A DNA stretch of 64,000 bases, taken from Pseudomonas sp. Choline-02u-1 (GTDB lineage: Bacteria > Pseudomonadota > Gammaproteobacteria > Pseudomonadales > Pseudomonadaceae). The stretch is from assembly GCF_002836515.1 (NCBI RefSeq), contig NZ_PJBC01000004.1:310001-374000 (forward strand), written 5' to 3'. A program made the position numbers and the translations under genes. The notes beneath the pieces are model-generated. The model did no database searches and had not been told where the DNA came from. It saw nothing but the letters and a program-made list of their open reading frames with translations. Within the stretch, counting starts at the first letter, position 1; each line of letters opens with the position of its first letter. Positions 11,247-20,279 of the stretch are shown here, in pieces.

Positions 11247-12236
11247 TTAGAGGCTGGCGACTTTCTGCCAGACCTTCGGCTTGAAGAACAGGGTTTCACC
11301 CTTGGCCAACCCGATCAGGCTGTCGTGATCCTTCACCACTTCAGCCTCGATCAGATCCGTCTGCCCTTCAACCTTCAGCGTCACTCGGGTAGTCGCGCCC
11401 AACGGCCGGATATCACGCACCTCTGCCGCGTGGTGATCTTCCAGCTCATGCCTGGATAACGACACTTCGTGCGGGCGGAACAGCACGTGGTTGTCGTCGC
11501 TCAGCAGCAAGCGATTCGAGTCGCCGAGGAAGTGATAGACGAAATCGCTGGCCGGGTTTTCGTAGACGTCGCCCGGTGAGCCGATCTGCTCGATCACGCC
11601 TTTGTTCATCACCACGATACGGTCGGCGACTTCCATCGCTTCTTCCTGGTCGTGGGTCACAAACACCGAAGTCAGGTTGATGTCTTCGTGCAGCCGCGCC
11701 AGCCAGCGCCGCAGTTCCTTGCGCACCTTGGCATCGAGGGCGCCGAACGGTTCATCCAGCAGCAGCACTTTCGGCTCCACCGCCAAAGCACGGGCCAAAG
11801 CGATACGCTGACGCTGACCACCGGACAACTGCTCCGGGTAGCGATCCGACAACCAGTCCAGTTGCACCATGTTCAGCAGTTCGTGAACCTTGCTGGCGAT
11901 CTGGCTTTCGCTCGGGCGCTGGTTTTTCGGTTTCATGCGCAGGCCGAACGCGACGTTGTCGAACACTGTCATGTGGCGGAACAAGGCGTAATGCTGGAAC
12001 ACGAAACCGACGTTACGATCACGCACATCGTGGCCGGAAACGTCTTCGCCGTGAAAAACGATGTTGCCCTGATCCGGGGTTTCCAGACCGGCAATAATGC
12101 GCAGCAAGGTGGTTTTGCCGCAGCCCGACGGACCAAGCAGCGCGACCAGCTCACCGCTGTGGATATCCAGGCTGATGTTGTCCAGCGCCTTGAACGCGTT
12201 GAAATTCTTGCTGACGTTACGCACTTCGATCGACAT
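11247..12236 (-). CDS. cysA: Sulfate/thiosulfate ABC transporter ATP-binding protein
   Basis: ATPase subunit of the sulfate/thiosulfate importer, 329 residues. Walker A 'GPSGCGKTT' lies near residue 36, Q-loop '[13 protein letters not shown]' near 80, signature '[15 protein letters not shown]' near 135, and Walker B '[12 protein letters not shown]'. The C-terminal regulatory TOBE-like extension covers about 240-329, the usual CysA length. It is the last gene of a minus-strand operon cysTWA, three bases after cysW, with sbp and oscA upstream. The same order is found at PA0280-PA0284 in P. aeruginosa. Confidence 0.93.
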   Translation of the reverse strand: MSIEVRNVSKNFNAFKALDNISLDIHSGELVALLGPSGCGKTTLLRIIAGLETPDQGNIVFHGEDVSGHDVRDRNVGFVFQHYALFRHMTVFDNVAFGLRMKPKNQRPSESQIASKVHELLNMVQLDWLSDRYPEQLSGGQRQRIALARALAVEPKVLLLDEPFGALDAKVRKELRRWLARLHEDINLTSVFVTHDQEEAMEVADRIVVMNKGVIEQIGSPGDVYENPASDFVYHFLGDSNRLLLSDDNHVLFRPHEVSLSRHELEDHHAAEVRDIRPLGATTRVTLKVEGQTDLIEAEVVKDHDSLIGLAKGETLFFKPKVWQKVASL

Positions 12237-12239
12237 GAA

Positions 12240-13112
12240 TTATTCCTCCGCGGCGCTGGCGCGCAGGCGGTTGATACGGTTTTCGCTCCACTGCTTGAGC
12301 AGCAGGATGAAGAGCGCCAGGATCAGCAACAGGCTCGCCACGGCGAACGCGGCCACGTGGTTGTATTCGTTGTAGAGGATCTCGACGTGCAGCGGCAAGG
12401 TGTTGGTCACCCCGCGAATGTGCCCGGACACCACCGACACCGCACCGAACTCACCCATGGCCCGCGCGGTACACAACACCACGCCATAAATCAGGCCCCA
12501 CTTGATGTTCGGCACGGTGACGTGCCAGAACATCTGCCAGCCATTGGCGCCGAGCAGGCGCGCCGCTTCTTCTTCCTGCGTGCCTTGTTCCTGCATCAGC
12601 GGAATCAGCTCGCGGGCCACAAATGGCACGGTGACGAAAATCGTCGCCAGCACAATGCCCGGCAGGGCGAAGACGATCTGGATGTCGTGATCCTGCAGCC
12701 ACGGCCCGAACAGACCCTGAGCGCCGAACATCAGCACGTAGACCAGACCGGCGATCACTGGCGACACCGAAAACGGCAGGTCGATCAGTGTCACCAGCAT
12801 GCTCTTGCCGCGGAACGAGTATTTACTCACGCACCACGCGGCGCTGACGCCGAACACCAGGTTAAGCGGCACCGATATCAGCACTGCAAACACGGTGAGT
12901 TTCAACGCCGAAAGCGCGTCCGGTTCAAAAATCGCGGTGAAAAATGCACCAAGGCCATTCTTCAAACCCTGCGATACCACAATGAACAACGGCAGCAGCA
13001 GAAACAGGAAAAAGATCAGCCAGCCAAGACCGATCAGGACTCTGCGCGAAGTCGCACTGCCACGCCGCGCAGCGTTGGCCGCAGAGGCAGCCGCAATAGA
13101 CGATTGGGACAT
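12240..13112 (-). CDS. cysW: Sulfate ABC transporter permease CysW
   Basis: Inner-membrane permease, 290 residues, pairs with CysT. Six transmembrane segments are visible, the first at about 27-50 after a hydrophilic N terminus. The EAA loop lies near '[30 protein letters not shown]' (about 185-215). A strong AAGGAGG precedes the ATG. It begins 12 bases after cysT and ends three bases before cysA, so the three genes are one transcript. Confidence 0.93.
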   Translation of the reverse strand: MSQSSIAAASAANAARRGSATSRRVLIGLGWLIFFLFLLLPLFIVVSQGLKNGLGAFFTAIFEPDALSALKLTVFAVLISVPLNLVFGVSAAWCVSKYSFRGKSMLVTLIDLPFSVSPVIAGLVYVLMFGAQGLFGPWLQDHDIQIVFALPGIVLATIFVTVPFVARELIPLMQEQGTQEEEAARLLGANGWQMFWHVTVPNIKWGLIYGVVLCTARAMGEFGAVSVVSGHIRGVTNTLPLHVEILYNEYNHVAAFAVASLLLILALFILLLKQWSENRINRLRASAAEE

Positions 13113-13124
13113 GTTCGCGCCTCC

Positions 13125-13943
13125 TTATGGGGTTTCGATGCGCCGCTGCAGCAAGTTGATCAGCAGCAACAGGACAAAGGAAACCACCAGCATCAACACG
13201 CCGATGGCCGTGGCGCCGGTGTAATCGTACTGGTCGAGCTTGACCATGATCAGCAGCGGCAGGATCTCGGTTTTCATCGGCATGTTGCCGGCGATGAAAA
13301 TCACCGAACCGTACTCGCCGACGCCACGCGCGAACGCCAGAGCAAAACCGGTCAGCCAGGCGGGCAGCAGTGCCGGAACCAGAATGTGGCGAAATACTTG
13401 CCATGGCTTCGCACCCAGGCACGCCGCCGCTTCTTCGACTTCACGGGGAATGTCGGCCAGCACCGGTTGCACCGTGCGCACCACGAACGGCAGTGTGACG
13501 AAGGTCAGCGCCAAAGTGATGCCCAGCGGGGTATAGGCGATCTTGAAACCCAGGTCAGCGGCAAACTGCCCGACCAGTCCGGCCGGGGCGTACAGCGCAG
13601 TCAGTGCGATACCGGCCACGGCGGTGGGCAGCGCGAACGGAAGATCGATCATCGCGTCGATGACCTTGCGCCCCGGGAAGGTGTAGCGCACCAGCACCCA
13701 GGCCAGCAGCGTGCCGATGATGCCGTTGATGATCGCCGCGCACAGCGCGGTGCCGAAGCTCAGCTTCAACGCCGCCAGCACCCGCGGTGCGGAAATGATC
13801 GTCCAGAACTGATCCCAGGTCAGCTGGGCGGCGTGGACGAACATCGCCGCCAGCGGGATAAGCACAATCAGGCTGAGGTACACCAAGGTGTAACCCAGCG
13901 TCAGCCCGAAGCCGGGTATGACGGGGGAGATACGACGCGACAT
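13125..13943 (-). CDS. cysT: Sulfate ABC transporter permease CysT
   Basis: Inner-membrane permease, 272 residues from the chosen start 'MSRRISPVIPGF'. That start is supported by AGGGAC upstream and by the family N terminus; an alternative nine codons upstream falls in REP-adjacent sequence. The EAA loop is 'REVEEAAACLGAKPWQVFRHILVPALLPAW'. It partners CysW for sulfate and thiosulfate import. A REP-like pair separates it from sbp, which may reduce read-through or stabilise the sbp message, so the binding protein can be made in excess. Confidence 0.92.
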   Translation of the reverse strand: MSRRISPVIPGFGLTLGYTLVYLSLIVLIPLAAMFVHAAQLTWDQFWTIISAPRVLAALKLSFGTALCAAIINGIIGTLLAWVLVRYTFPGRKVIDAMIDLPFALPTAVAGIALTALYAPAGLVGQFAADLGFKIAYTPLGITLALTFVTLPFVVRTVQPVLADIPREVEEAAACLGAKPWQVFRHILVPALLPAWLTGFALAFARGVGEYGSVIFIAGNMPMKTEILPLLIMVKLDQYDYTGATAIGVLMLVVSFVLLLLINLLQRRIETP

Positions 13944-13970
13944 AAAAGTCCCTGGTTGAAAACGCATCAA

Positions 13971-14060
13971 TGTGGGAGCGGGCTTGCTCGCGAATGGGGG
14001 TATTCATTCAACATTTACGTCGCCTGACATACCGTCTTCGCGAGCAAGCCCGCTCCCACA
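13971..14060. repeat. REP-like inverted pair (GCGAGC type) inside the cys operon
   Basis: Two perfectly opposed copies (TGTGGGAGCGGGCTTGCTCG and the complement) separated by about 41 bases, lying between sbp and cysT in the same transcript. Confidence 0.88.
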
Positions 14061-14099
14061 TGGTTTCGTGCCTGAGCTTCAGGCCCGTTATGGGTCAGA

Positions 14100-15113
14100 T
14101 TACTGCGCCTGATAAATCTGGTCGAACACGCCGCCGTCGTTGAAGAATTTCGGCTGCGCGGATTTCCAGCCGCCGAAGTCCTTGTCGATGGTCACCAGTT
14201 CCAGTTTCGGAAACTGCTGGGCGTACTTGGCCGCTACGTCCTTGTCACGAGGTCGGTAGAAATTTTTCGCGGCGATTTCCTGGCCGGCCGGGCTGTACAG
14301 GTGCTTGAGGTAGGCCTCGGCGATCTGCGCGTTGCCTTTCTTCTCGGCATTCTTGTCGACCACCGCCACGGGTGGTTCGGCAAGAATCGACAGCGACGGC
14401 ACGACGATGTCGAACTTGTCTGCGCCGCCGTCTTCTTTCAGCGCCAGGAACGCTTCGTTTTCCCAAGCCAGCAACACGTCGCCCTGGCCGTTGTTGACGA
14501 AGGTAATGGTCGAACCACGGGCGCCGGTGTCGAGGATCGGCACATGCTTGAACAGGGTTTGCACATATTCCTTGGCCTTGGCTTCATCACCGCCGTTGGC
14601 TTTCAGGCCATAGGCCCACGCGGCGAGGAAGTTCCAGCGCGCACCGCCCGACGTTTTCGGGTTCGGCGTGATCACCGAGACGTCGTTCTTGACCAGATCG
14701 CCCCAGTCCTTGATGCCTTTCGGGTTGCCCTTGCGCACCAGGAACACGATGGTCGAGGTGTAAGGCGTGCTCGCTTGCGGCAGGCGCGTCTGCCAGTCGG
14801 CGGGCAGGCTCTTGCCGAGCTTGGCGATTTCGTCGATGTCACCAGCCAGCGCCAGGGTCACCACGTCAGCACGCAGACCGTCGATGACCGCACGACCCTG
14901 CTTGCCCGAACCGCCATGGGATTGCTGGATTTTCACCGTGTCGCCGGCATGATCTTTCTGCCAGAACTTGATGAATTCGGCGTTGTATTCCTGATACAGC
15001 TCGCGCGTCGGGTCATACGACACGTTGAGCAGTTCGTAATCCTTGGCAACGGCGGAACCGGCAAACACGGCACTGACCAGCGCGGCCAAAGCGTAACGGC
15101 GAATCGACGACAT
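14100..15113 (-). CDS. sbp: Periplasmic sulfate-binding protein
   Basis: Captures sulfate in the periplasm for CysTWA. The start at 15113 gives 337 residues with a standard signal peptide (cleavage after 'GSAVA', about residue 23) followed at once by the family signature '[15 protein letters not shown]'. The second signature '[18 protein letters not shown]' is near residue 70. An open frame continues upstream but covers REP-like and antisense sequence and would bury the signal peptide. It lies downstream of oscA and upstream of cysTWA. Confidence 0.93.
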   Translation of the reverse strand: MSSIRRYALAALVSAVFAGSAVAKDYELLNVSYDPTRELYQEYNAEFIKFWQKDHAGDTVKIQQSHGGSGKQGRAVIDGLRADVVTLALAGDIDEIAKLGKSLPADWQTRLPQASTPYTSTIVFLVRKGNPKGIKDWGDLVKNDVSVITPNPKTSGGARWNFLAAWAYGLKANGGDEAKAKEYVQTLFKHVPILDTGARGSTITFVNNGQGDVLLAWENEAFLALKEDGGADKFDIVVPSLSILAEPPVAVVDKNAEKKGNAQIAEAYLKHLYSPAGQEIAAKNFYRPRDKDVAAKYAQQFPKLELVTIDKDFGGWKSAQPKFFNDGGVFDQIYQAQ

Positions 15114-15181
15114 GGTGAAAGCTCCTGGAATTCCTGGTGGTGGCTTTTTCTTATGTATTTCGGAAATTGTGGTGCCGTTTA

Positions 15182-15267
15182 AAAGATCGCAGCCTTCGGC
15201 AGCTCCTACACACACAGCCCCCTGCAGGCGCCGCCGAAGGCTCGGGCCGCGATCGAACGATCTTTTG
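15182..15267. repeat. REP-like inverted pair (GATCGCAGCCTTCGG type), partly degenerate
   Basis: Left copy AAAGATCGCAGCCTTCGGCA plus GCTCCTACA is intact; the right copy CGCCGAAGGCTCGGGCCGCG ending in ACGATCTTTT has diverged. It lies between oscA and sbp. Confidence 0.75.
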
Positions 15268-15270
15268 ATT

Positions 15271-15453
15271 TCAGCCCGGCTGCTTACCGGGCTGCTGCAA
15301 GCGGAATTTCTCCTTGCGTTCGATCTGCACGACCTGGGCGTTATGCACAGTGATCTCCACCGCGCCAAACCGCAGATCGCGCAGCGCGCTCTGGATTTCA
15401 CGCAAGATGGTGCTTTCGTCCTGACCGTCAACGCTGCGAAGGGATGCGCTCAT
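15271..15453 (-). CDS. oscA: Sulfur starvation response protein OscA
   Basis: A 60-residue protein containing the motif '[34 protein letters not shown]', typical of the OscA/YezD family. OscA was described in Pseudomonas corrugata as needed for growth under combined chromate and sulfur limitation, and it lies next to sbp in Pseudomonas genomes, as here. The start at 15453 follows AGGAG and matches the family N terminus. It is the first gene of the sbp-cysTWA cluster, behind an AT-rich upstream region containing a 9-bp inverted repeat. Confidence 0.88.
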   Translation of the reverse strand: MSASLRSVDGQDESTILREIQSALRDLRFGAVEITVHNAQVVQIERKEKFRLQQPGKQPG

Positions 15454-15529
15454 GGTGCTGCTCCTTTGAAGGGGATTTGCCTGGCAGTGGGCGGCACTGC
15501 GTTCGGCGTGGGAGCAATATAAGAGAGGC

Positions 15530-15600
15530 ATGGATATTCTTAAAAAGACTATTTAAGAATGTTTATATAACCAGAATTGTTTACCTGCCTTCACAAGGGG
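15530..15600 (-). promoter_or_regulatory. AT-rich promoter region of oscA-sbp-cysTWA with inverted repeat
   Basis: ATTCTTAAA (15536-15544) and TTTAAGAAT (15552-15560) form a perfect 9-bp inverted repeat with a seven-base loop, inside the only AT-rich stretch upstream of oscA. A CysB or related regulator site is plausible; exact -35 and -10 boxes could not be fixed. Confidence 0.45.
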
Positions 15601-15617
15601 TTGCAGCCTCTAAAAGC

Positions 15618-15684
15618 AAAAGATCGCAGCCCTCGGCAGCTCTACACCGATCCATGTAGGAGCTGCCGAAGGCTGCGATCTTTT
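15618..15684. repeat. REP-like inverted pair (GATCGCAGCC type)
   Basis: Hairpin of AAAAGATCGCAGCC...CTCGGCAGCT and its complement, loop about eight bases. It lies just after the 3' end of the GGDEF-EAL gene. Confidence 0.85.
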
Positions 15685-15690
15685 GATCCT

Positions 15691-17622
15691 TCACTCAATC
15701 ACAGGCGCTCTTGCCCAATCGATATCCTGCGCAGGCAACGGCCGCCCAAACCAATACCCCTGCCCCAGATCACACGCGTGCTCCAGCAAAAACGCCGCCT
15801 GCTCAACCTGCTCGATCCCTTCAGCATGCACCTGCATGCCCATGCTCCGCGCCAGCGCGATGATCACCCGGACGATCGCCACGTCATCCTCATCCCACGG
15901 CAAACCTGCGACGAAGCCCTGATCGATCTTGAGTTTCTGCACCGGCAGCCGCTTGAGCCGCAGCAGCGAGGAATAACCGGTGCCGAAATCATCAATGGCC
16001 AGGCGCACACCCAATTCACGCAAACGATGCATCTGCTCCAGCGCCACCTCCGGATCGTCCATCACCGCGCTTTCGGTGACTTCCAGTTCCAGATACGCCG
16101 GATCCAGCCCCGTGTCGTGCAGCACCTGCGCCACCTGCTGATAAAGCTCACGCCGGGCAAACAGCCGCGACGAAACATTCACCGCGACGAACGCCAGCAC
16201 CACACCGCTCTGCTGCCATTGGCACATCTGCCGGCAGGCCTGCTGCATCACCCAGGCATCAATGTCGGCGATCAGCCCAGTGCGCTCGGCAATCGGAATG
16301 AATTCTGCCGGCGACACCAGCCCGCGCTGCGGATGTTGCCAGCGCACCAGTGCTTCGACGCCGATCAGACGGCTGCTTTGCAGGTCATGCACTGGTTGGT
16401 AATAGACGCGCAGTTCCTCTTGCTCCAGTGCGCGGCGCAGTTCGAAGGCGATTTCGACCCGTTGCTGGGCGTGGGCGGTCAGCTCTTCGGTATACAGCGC
16501 GTAGCCATTGCGCCCGCTGCTTTTGGCCTTGAACAGCGCGCTGTCGGCATTGCGCAACAACTGCTCGGCGCTCAAGGCATCGCTGGGGAACAGACTGATG
16601 CCGATGCTGGCATTGATGAACAGTTGATTGCCGTCAATCAGCATCGGCTCCTTTAACGCGTCCAGCATCCGTTGCGCCAATGCCGCCGCCTGCGCAGGCT
16701 GTGGACAACTTTCCGCGAGCACCGCGAACTCGTCGCCACCCAACCGCGCCAGGGTGATGCCGGAACCGAACAGTTCCTGCAAACGCGTCGCCACCGCTTT
16801 GAGCAATCGGTCACCGACGTTATGCCCGAGACTGTCATTGATCATCTTGAAGTGATCCAGATCGAGCATCAGCAGCGCACAGCCACGCTTGTGCGTTTGC
16901 GCCGACGCCAGCGCCTGCTCGGCGCGGTCGCTGAACAGCAGACGATTGGGCAGATCGGTCAACGGATCGTGATGGGCCAGGTGTTTGAGCTCGGACTCGG
17001 AATCCTTGATCGCACTGATATCGGAGAACACCGCCACGTAGTGACTGAGCCGACCGAAATCATCGTGAATCGCCCGGATGGTTTGCCACTGTGGATAAAT
17101 CTCGCCGGTCTTGCGTCGGTTCCAGATCTCCCCGCTCCACTCACCTTCGGCTTGAAGAGTGGCAAACATCGCCTGATAAAAGCCCGACGGATGGTGGCCG
17201 GACTTGAACAGGCTGGGCTGCTGGCCGATCACCTCGTCGCGCCGATAACCGGTGATCTCAATAAAGGCGCGATTGACGTGCACGATCAGGCCCCGATGAT
17301 CGGTAACCAGCACACCTTCGCGGGTGCAGTCGAACACGGCGGCCGCCTGACGCAGGCGCTCACGGTCGCTATGGCGCTCGCGCAGACGCGCACCAATGCC
17401 GAGAAACCGGCAAAGACGCGCCCGCGCGAGAAAAATCAGCCCGGCGCTGACCGCCGCCAGCAGATAACCGTTGATCAGTTGCCAACGGGCCAGCTCAGCG
17501 GAGTCATCGAAGAATTTGCTTAATAAATGATCAGAAACCCGCAGCCATACGGCGGCCAGTACGAGGTAGAGCAGCGCTGCACGCAGGGCATCGCGGTAAG
17601 TCGCAGACATTCGGTCGTCCAT
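15691..17622 (-). CDS. Membrane PAS-GGDEF-EAL cyclic-di-GMP enzyme (DibA/PipA-like)
   Basis: The 643 residues run: two transmembrane helices (about 12-70), a PAS domain (about 95-210, 'VLVTDHRGLIVHVNRAFIEITGYRRDEVIG'), a GGDEF domain (about 220-385, active-site 'RLGGDEF') and an EAL domain (about 395-640). EAL catalytic motifs are intact: 'EALVRWQHP', 'ELEVTESAVM', 'AIDDFGTGYSSL' and 'KIDQGFV', so phosphodiesterase activity is likely. GGDEF is also intact, which leaves a dual or GTP-sensing role open. The gene occupies the position of PA0285 (PipA), between oscA and desA. The name DibA is used for Pseudomonas members of this group; I am not certain which applies. Confidence 0.85.
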   Translation of the reverse strand: MDDRMSATYRDALRAALLYLVLAAVWLRVSDHLLSKFFDDSAELARWQLINGYLLAAVSAGLIFLARARLCRFLGIGARLRERHSDRERLRQAAAVFDCTREGVLVTDHRGLIVHVNRAFIEITGYRRDEVIGQQPSLFKSGHHPSGFYQAMFATLQAEGEWSGEIWNRRKTGEIYPQWQTIRAIHDDFGRLSHYVAVFSDISAIKDSESELKHLAHHDPLTDLPNRLLFSDRAEQALASAQTHKRGCALLMLDLDHFKMINDSLGHNVGDRLLKAVATRLQELFGSGITLARLGGDEFAVLAESCPQPAQAAALAQRMLDALKEPMLIDGNQLFINASIGISLFPSDALSAEQLLRNADSALFKAKSSGRNGYALYTEELTAHAQQRVEIAFELRRALEQEELRVYYQPVHDLQSSRLIGVEALVRWQHPQRGLVSPAEFIPIAERTGLIADIDAWVMQQACRQMCQWQQSGVVLAFVAVNVSSRLFARRELYQQVAQVLHDTGLDPAYLELEVTESAVMDDPEVALEQMHRLRELGVRLAIDDFGTGYSSLLRLKRLPVQKLKIDQGFVAGLPWDEDDVAIVRVIIALARSMGMQVHAEGIEQVEQAAFLLEHACDLGQGYWFGRPLPAQDIDWARAPVIE

Positions 17623-17757
17623 GTCCCTACAAAAAGGTTGGAATTATAGGTGAAGAAACATTCAGCGACTTCTTATCTGAAAGGCCGACTGGTTTTATCT
17701 GTGTGCTTGGTGATAATGCAACGGCTGTTTTTATCTTTATCGAGGGCCCTATAGCCT

Positions 17758-18942
17758 ATGTGGTACGAAGGTTTTCTTGGCTTGTCGGCCTGGTCACTGG
17801 TCGCGGTCACCCTGCTGATGACCCATGTGACTATTATTGCCGTCACGGTCTATCTGCACCGATACTCGGCCCACCGCTCGCTCGAGCTGAATGCGGGTCT
17901 CAAGCACTTTTTCCGTTTCTGGCTGTGGCTGACCACGGCACAGAACACCCGCGAGTGGACTGCCATCCACCGCAAACACCACGCCAAATGCGAAACCGAA
18001 GATGACCCGCACAGCCCGGTGATCAAGGGTCTGTCCACCGTGCTGCGCACCGGTGCCGAGCTGTACCGCAGCGAAGCGCAGAACCCGGAAACCCTGCGCA
18101 TCTACGGCAAGAACTGCCCCGAAGACTGGATCGAACGCAACGTCTACAGCCGCTACCCACTGCTGGGCGTAGCGATCATGGGCGTCATCGACCTGCTGCT
18201 GTTCGGCACCATCGGCATCACTATCTGGGCCATCCAGATGATGTGGATTCCGGTGTGGGCTGCGGGGGTTATCAATGGTCTGGGCCATGCTGTCGGCTAT
18301 CGCAATTTCGAATGCCGTGACGCGGCGACCAATCTGGTGCCGTGGGGCATCCTGATCGGCGGCGAAGAACTGCACAACAACCATCACACCTACCCCAACT
18401 CGGCCAAGCTGTCGGTGAAGAAATGGGAATTCGACCTCGGCTGGGCGTGGATCAAGGTCTTCTGCTTCCTGCGTCTGGCCAAGGTGCAGCGAGTCGCACC
18501 GATCGCCCACCGCGTCGAAGGCAAGGGCAGCCTGGATATGGACACCGCCATGGCGATCCTCAACAACCGGTTCCAGATCATGGCCCAGTACCGCAAATTG
18601 GTGATCGGCCCGCTGGTCAAGCAAGAGCTGGCCAAGGTCGATCATTCGGTGCGCCACCAGTTCTACCGGGCCAAACGCCTGCTGTCGCGGGAAACCAGCC
18701 TGCTGGAAGACCGTCATCACCTGCGCATCCAGACCATGCTCGAACACAGCCAGGCGCTGAAAGTCATTTACGAGAAACGTTTGGCTCTGCAGCAGATCTG
18801 GGTCAAGACCAGCTCCAATGGCCACGACATGCTCGCCGCCATCAAGGAATGGATTCACGAGGCGGAGGCCAGTGGCATCCAGTCGTTGCGTGACTTTGCC
18901 GATCAGCTGAAAACCTACTCGCTGCGTCCTGCGGCGGTCTGA
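17758..18942 (+). CDS. desA: Delta-9 acyl-lipid desaturase DesA
   Basis: Membrane desaturase introducing a cis double bond into saturated acyl chains, 394 residues. Three histidine boxes are intact: 'HRYSAHRS' near residue 39, 'HRKHHAKCE' near 76 and 'HNNHHTYPNSAKLS' near 208. Hydrophobic segments lie at about 8-30 and 135-175. The position next to the GGDEF-EAL gene matches PA0286 desA, which acts on phospholipid acyl chains aerobically. The C-terminal third (about 250-394) is hydrophilic. The ribosome binding site is weak. Confidence 0.9.
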   Translation: MWYEGFLGLSAWSLVAVTLLMTHVTIIAVTVYLHRYSAHRSLELNAGLKHFFRFWLWLTTAQNTREWTAIHRKHHAKCETEDDPHSPVIKGLSTVLRTGAELYRSEAQNPETLRIYGKNCPEDWIERNVYSRYPLLGVAIMGVIDLLLFGTIGITIWAIQMMWIPVWAAGVINGLGHAVGYRNFECRDAATNLVPWGILIGGEELHNNHHTYPNSAKLSVKKWEFDLGWAWIKVFCFLRLAKVQRVAPIAHRVEGKGSLDMDTAMAILNNRFQIMAQYRKLVIGPLVKQELAKVDHSVRHQFYRAKRLLSRETSLLEDRHHLRIQTMLEHSQALKVIYEKRLALQQIWVKTSSNGHDMLAAIKEWIHEAEASGIQSLRDFADQLKTYSLRPAAV

Positions 18943-18951
18943 CCCGCCATT

Positions 18952-19015
18952 GGCTGCGATCTTCTGATTCTGGATCAAAAGATCGCAGCCTCGTTGCCTG
19001 CATCAGCTCCTGCAC
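18952..19015. repeat. Degenerate REP-like pair
   Basis: GGCTGCGATCTT followed 17 bases later by AAAAGATCGCAGCC forms a 12-bp stem; the expected GGCAGCTCCTACA tail is scrambled (CTGCATCAGCTCCTGCA). Confidence 0.6.
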
Positions 19016-19150
19016 CTCGCCGCCTGGCGGGACTCGGTAGTGGCCGGGAACTTCGCCGAAAATCCTCTATCTCAATGACACTTCGCCATCCCGGCGGGCT
19101 GTCCTGTGGCCGTTGTCGACATTGCGACGCGCCCTTTGAGATTTGTGCCG

Positions 19151-20140
19151 ATGGTCAACAACAACCAGAAAGACACATCCTTCACCCAATGGCCCGAGGC
19201 CGCGCAAACGCTGATGGCGCTGATGCATGCGCAAGGCGAAGTGGCGCGCCTGAGCGAGCGCGAACAGCTGATCAGTTCGCTGCTGGTCAGCGTCAATGCC
19301 GTGCTCTGGGCCTTCAACTGGGAAACCCGACAGGTGCTGTACGTCAGTCCGGCCTATGAACGGATTTTCGGCCGTTCCGCCGCGCTGTTGCTCGCTGACT
19401 ACAACCAGTGGCGTGACAGTATTTACCCAGATGATCTGGAGTACGCCGAACAGAGCCTCGCCGAAGTTCTGCACCAAGGTGCGGTGGAAGATCGCGAATA
19501 CCGCATCATCGCTGCTGACGGCCAGGTACGCTGGCTCAGCGACAAATGTTTTATCAATCGGCAGGACGAGCCTGGGCAACCGGTGATCATCGTCGGCATC
19601 GCCGAAGACATCACCGACAAGAAGCACATGGAAACCGAGCTGCAGCGCTTGGCCACCACCGATGTGCTGACGCAAAGCAGCAACCGCCGCCACTTCTTCG
19701 AATGCGCCCATCGCGAGTTCGCCGAGGCGCGCCGGCAAGGCACGCCGCTGGCCTTCCTGCTGCTGGACATCGATGACTTCAAAGTGATCAACGACAGCTA
19801 CGGCCACCCTGAAGGCGACAACGTGCTGCAACGGATTGCTGAGTGCGGCCGCGGCTCATTGCGCCGTGGCGACCTGTTCGGGCGGATTGGCGGTGAGGAG
19901 TTCGCGGCGGTGTTCCCCGGCTGTGCGCCCGAGATGGCCGTGCAGGTGGCGGAACGATTGCAGCAGGAGATCCAGCGACTGCGCTTCAACCACGACGGTC
20001 AGCCGTTCAGCATCACCGTGAGCCAGGGCCTGACCAACCTCACGGACGAAGACAAGAGCCTCGACAGCCTGTTCGCCCGGGCGGACGCGGCGATGTACGA
20101 GGCGAAGCGGCAGGGCAAGAACCGGATTATTGCGGCCTGA
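19151..20140 (+). CDS. PAS-GGDEF diguanylate cyclase
   Basis: Soluble predicted diguanylate cyclase, 329 residues from the ATG at 19151. A PAS/PAC domain (about 45-165, 'VNAVLWAFNWETRQVLYVSPAYERIFG') precedes a GGDEF domain (about 170-329) with the substrate motif 'DIDDFKVINDSYGHPEGD' and active site 'RIGGEEFAAVF' (GGEEF, a functional variant). No transmembrane helix is visible. A GTG 45 bases upstream is an alternative start. The gene has no co-directional close neighbour and is followed by a REP-like pair. It would raise c-di-GMP, opposite to the likely action of the EAL protein 2 kb away. Confidence 0.82.
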   Translation: MVNNNQKDTSFTQWPEAAQTLMALMHAQGEVARLSEREQLISSLLVSVNAVLWAFNWETRQVLYVSPAYERIFGRSAALLLADYNQWRDSIYPDDLEYAEQSLAEVLHQGAVEDREYRIIAADGQVRWLSDKCFINRQDEPGQPVIIVGIAEDITDKKHMETELQRLATTDVLTQSSNRRHFFECAHREFAEARRQGTPLAFLLLDIDDFKVINDSYGHPEGDNVLQRIAECGRGSLRRGDLFGRIGGEEFAAVFPGCAPEMAVQVAERLQQEIQRLRFNHDGQPFSITVSQGLTNLTDEDKSLDSLFARADAAMYEAKRQGKNRIIAA

Positions 20141-20170
20141 GCACACCGTTCAGTCATATGAATATTCGAA

Positions 20171-20259
20171 GTGGGAGCGGGCTTGCTCGCGAAAGCGTCG
20201 TGTCCGTCAAGTGTTGTATGCACTGACATGACGCCTTCGCGAGCAATCCCGCTCCCACA
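20171..20259. repeat. REP-like inverted pair (GCGAGC type)
   Basis: Two opposed copies (GTGGGAGCGGGCTTGCTCGC and the complement with one change, GCAATCCC), separating the convergent GGDEF and HDOD genes. This is the last REP-like element before the island. Confidence 0.85.
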
Positions 20260-20279
20260 GTTTGAAATGCGGAATCAGG

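Noticed and set aside
11652..14027. Very long open frame (791 codons) on the plus strand across cysA-cysW-cysT
   Set aside because: Antisense shadow of high-GC genes; low complexity rich in Gln, His and Arg, and spans three well-identified genes on the other strand.
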